DNA from: Riptortus pedestris
Taxonomy: Eukaryota; Arthropoda; Insecta; Hemiptera; Alydidae
Length of the DNA: 64,000 nucleotides
Direction: 5' to 3'
Assembly (NCBI GenBank): GCA_019009955.1
Contig: CM032233.1
Coordinates: forward strand, 87,912,001-87,976,000
The translations under genes and the position numbers were made by a program. Of this stretch, positions 61,765 to 64,000 are shown one piece after another; the first letter of the stretch is position 1, and each line of letters opens with the position of its first letter. A model generated the notes under the pieces. It searched no databases and was not told where the DNA came from. It worked only from the letters and a program-made list of their open reading frames with translations.

Positions 61765-62410
61765 AAGGTCAACAAATGAATGGAAATCAAATTATTAAAC
61801 CATTTTTATTTCTCAACTAGTTTCGCGTTCATCTGACATCTCATCAGGATAAATTATACTACTCAAATCAACTAAACTAACGGCTACATCTTTCCATCTT
61901 CCATTAGCCGTGCCGGGTCAAGTCAGATTTCTCTTCTTATTCTAGACCCAATATTTTTATATCTTCTTTATAGTTTCATGGCAAGTGGAGTGCCAACGAC
62001 TTCCCAAATGAAGAAGAGACAGTCGCAATGAACGAACACTTCAAAAATGGATAGCCCCTGAAGAGGTGGTATGTAAGCCAAGAAACATGTAGGGCAGTAT
62101 CAATAAAGTTTGTGGGGAAAAAAACATATTTATTGGTGATCCTTGGAGAACATATAAATTTCTCATTTACTATTTAGACTACACTTTATTAGGGATAATC
62201 GATATATTTTCATTTCGAGACGTATCGATATAAAGCAGCTGACTTATACCCGCCATGCTTTGTTGGCCATTCTCCTACTGGCACGGCTAGTGGAAGGTCT
62301 TATAGAAAGATGTAGCTGTTAGTTTATTTGGTTGCCTTTGTGTAGTAGAATTTGCCTTGATATAAAAATGATTTAATAATCATTTGAGTTTTCATTCTTT
62401 TATTGACCTT
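61765..62410. mobile_element. Inverted-repeat composite of unknown class
   Basis: The left arm (about 61765-61910) and right arm (about 62255-62410) are imperfect inverted copies, clearest at CTACATCTTTC, TTAGCCGTGCC and GGTCAA. Between them is a segment (about 61940-62120) with CCCTGAAGAGGTGG and AGCCAAGAAACATGTAGG, also found inverted near 31365-31500. The CCTGAAGA...CGAAA style occurs in Penelope- and DIRS-type retroelements, but no coding region is left to test this. Confidence 0.5.
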
Positions 62411-62537
62411 GGCCATGGATTAGTTAAGTAAAATTAAAACTTAGTATAAATGTAGGATGCTTTGAAAACTTCTAGATATACAAGCATGATCAAAATAATA
62501 TACAAAGTGCATTATTTCCCCAAATATTCTTTAAAGC

Positions 62538-62540
<3 letters not shown>

Positions 62541-62580
<40 letters not shown>
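62541..62580. repeat. (TA)n microsatellite
   Basis: TA run followed by ATTGTGTTGTTGATTTCG. Confidence 0.95.
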
Positions 62581-62585
<5 letters not shown>

Positions 62586-62614
62586 GTGTTGTTGATTTCG
62601 ACTAGGATATATAT

Positions 62615-62753
62615 ATTTGTATATATATATTTTGTTTTTGTTTTTTGGAGTTTTGGTCAGTGTTGGTGAAAAAATCTTATTTTATGCCAATATTTCGAGA
62701 ATATTTATTTTCTCTTCTTCAGGGCTAAAAAGTACAGGTACTACTTTATATAT

Positions 62754-62800
<47 letters not shown>

Positions 62801-63400
62801 ACATTGTTATTAGAGTGTAACAGATAGTTTTTGTGTTAATTCTACTTACCAAGACTAAAGATATTTCAAAACTATTGTACATAACTGTTGCACTTTGGAG
62901 TACTTAGTATAACCTACCTAAGTCTGTTACATTGAGCATGGTATTTGTATCACTATAGTTTATTGTCTTTTGTTTGTTAAACAATATTATAATTATTATA
63001 CTGTAGCTATTAGATTATGTTACAACTATTGATATGTGTTATTATAATTATTGTTATATTAAAGTTATTTTTATGTAGTAATAAAATCTTTATGTTATTG
63101 TTATTCTACTATGTTGCAATTGTTATTGCTATGTGCTATCACAATTATTGTCATATTTTGTTAAAGCTGTTTTTATGTTATATTAAAGTTACAATGTTAT
63201 TTTTATTTTTATTATGCTACAACTAATTATTGTTGTGTGTTGTTACAATTATTGCTGTTCCACTGTGTTACATTTGTTATTGCTATATGTTATCACAATT
63301 ATTGTTATATTTCGTTAAAGCTCAAAATATTGGAATAAACTAAGATTATTTCACCAATACTGACCAAACCTCCAAAAAACAACACCATATATATATAATT
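62615..63400. mobile_element. Second inverted-repeat composite with an ATT/TTG-rich core
   Basis: About 62625-62700 (TTTTTTGGAGTTTTGGTCAG) is repeated inverted at about 63320-63390 (CTGACCAAACCTCCAAAAAA). Left of centre, CTCTTCTTCAGGGCTAAAA gives a CCTGAAGAAGAG signature on the minus strand. A (TA)n lies at 62759-62798. The core 62985-63330 is a degenerate tandem array with landmarks such as TTGTTATTGCTATGTG and TATCACAATTATTGT. Short Leu/Ile/Val-rich frames in the core are compositional. Class unknown. Confidence 0.5.
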
Positions 63401-63895
63401 CGTAATTACACACGAACACACTTTTATTCACACATATCAAAAGGAAGGTGTAATTTTTCTTAAATGAGTTGAGGCGGCCATAGGAGTGAAGAAGATGATA
63501 AATGTTGCGTGCGAGATGAAGAGGAGTTGTGAAGAGACAGAGCTGTCAAGTAGCAATGATAGCTGAGATGGAAGTTAGGGGAGGTGAGTCCCGCTAGCCC
63601 GTAACTCTCTCTCTCTACCTAGCTATACCAACCGGTATAAATTCCCCGTTGCAGTCGGAGCTCTCTGTCGAAAAATCTAAGATAGTATACTGGCTAATAA
63701 CTCACCAATCACTGCATAGAACCGTACCGAAGTTTGTACACTACAGCACTAATGGATGACACGGCAGTATGCCAAGACACACATTTCCACTCACATTTCT
63801 TCCCAGGTTACAAACTAAAGCATACAGGTGCGATGTTACTCCGCTCACGGCTTCCATCAATATTTGCCTCCTTCCAGTTTAACTCTTTATAGTTT
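63401..63895. other. Intergenic, nothing recognised
   Basis: More GC-balanced sequence with a CT run (about 63605-63616). No exon or promoter could be supported. Confidence 0.4.
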
Positions 63896-64000
63896 TTTTA
63901 GCAGATTTCCCTTGATGGAAATCAGCTATTGAGATTGTACTTATGACGCGATTTTCGAAAACTTTCTTCAAATGTCCATCGATCCACCCAGGAGATTTGA
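63896..64000 (-). mobile_element. HINE-like 3' end, cut by the window edge
   Basis: TTTTTTTAGCAGATTTCCC with an imperfect palindrome (GATTTCCCTTGATGGAAATC), then tail to CACCCAGGAGAT. The body lies beyond the window. Confidence 0.85.

Noticed and set aside
63600..63660. A possible promoter (CCGGTATAAATTCC)
   Set aside because: An isolated TATA-like string with no gene downstream in the window.

Overview
This is an AT-rich eukaryotic intergenic window with no convincing host protein-coding gene, rRNA, tRNA or CRISPR array. Transposon types, very abundant (TA)n and (CA/TG)n microsatellites and the absence of long ORFs point to an arthropod, most likely an insect; the order cannot be fixed from this sequence. 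Nearly every ORF longer than 60 codons is microsatellite translation, transposon filler or unsupported.

The dominant content is one repeat family, called here the HINE-like family, present about 40 times on both strands and making up roughly a third of the window (a hand estimate). In its own orientation a full copy begins AAAAGTCCGTCACGCAGG, has a 5' hairpin (ACGCAG-GGG-CTGCGT) and a subterminal GCAGATTTCCC. It then carries one to several diverged internal modules of about 250 bp, a hairpin centred on ACCGCT-AG-AGCGGT, a microsatellite that differs from copy to copy, and a conserved tail. The tail ends in the palindrome GATTTCCCTTAAGGGAAATC followed by TGCTAAAA. No terminal inverted repeat reaches the ends, no target duplication beyond the A run is seen, and copies are often tandem or nested. 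This best fits a non-autonomous rolling-circle (Helentron/HINE-type) element, but no Rep/helicase gene is present to prove it.

Layout. 1-12.5 kb: HINE-like copies, an inverted pair of an unknown repeat (2.6-3.4 and 7.2-7.6 kb), a dead reverse transcriptase fragment (3.5-3.8 kb), and a HINE-like copy split by a 1.1-kb long-TIR element (11.2-12.3 kb). 12.5-18 kb: HINE-poor, with a 0.5-kb TIR element (15.8-16.3 kb) and a 0.9-kb piggyBac-like MITE (17.1-18.0 kb). 18-33 kb: the densest HINE-like cluster, with a tandem/nested array at 26.5-28.6 kb and a copy split by a 200-bp MITE (30.5-30.7 kb). 33-51.6 kb: non-LTR retrotransposon remnants, more HINE-like copies and a second, inverted copy of the piggyBac-like MITE (46.1-47.0 kb). 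51.6-57.5 kb: two canonical Helitrons in tandem (53.4-56.4 kb) with 3 and 4 internal repeat units, then a HINE-like copy. 57.5-64 kb: a 5'-truncated non-LTR insertion with a 15-bp target-site duplication, a 707-bp Merlin-type element with an 8-bp target-site duplication and a broken IS1595-like transposase, and two inverted-repeat composites of unknown class.

No genes act together here. The biology is the history of mobile elements: self-nesting, module exchange and seeding of microsatellites. Copy numbers, identities and boundaries were judged by eye.
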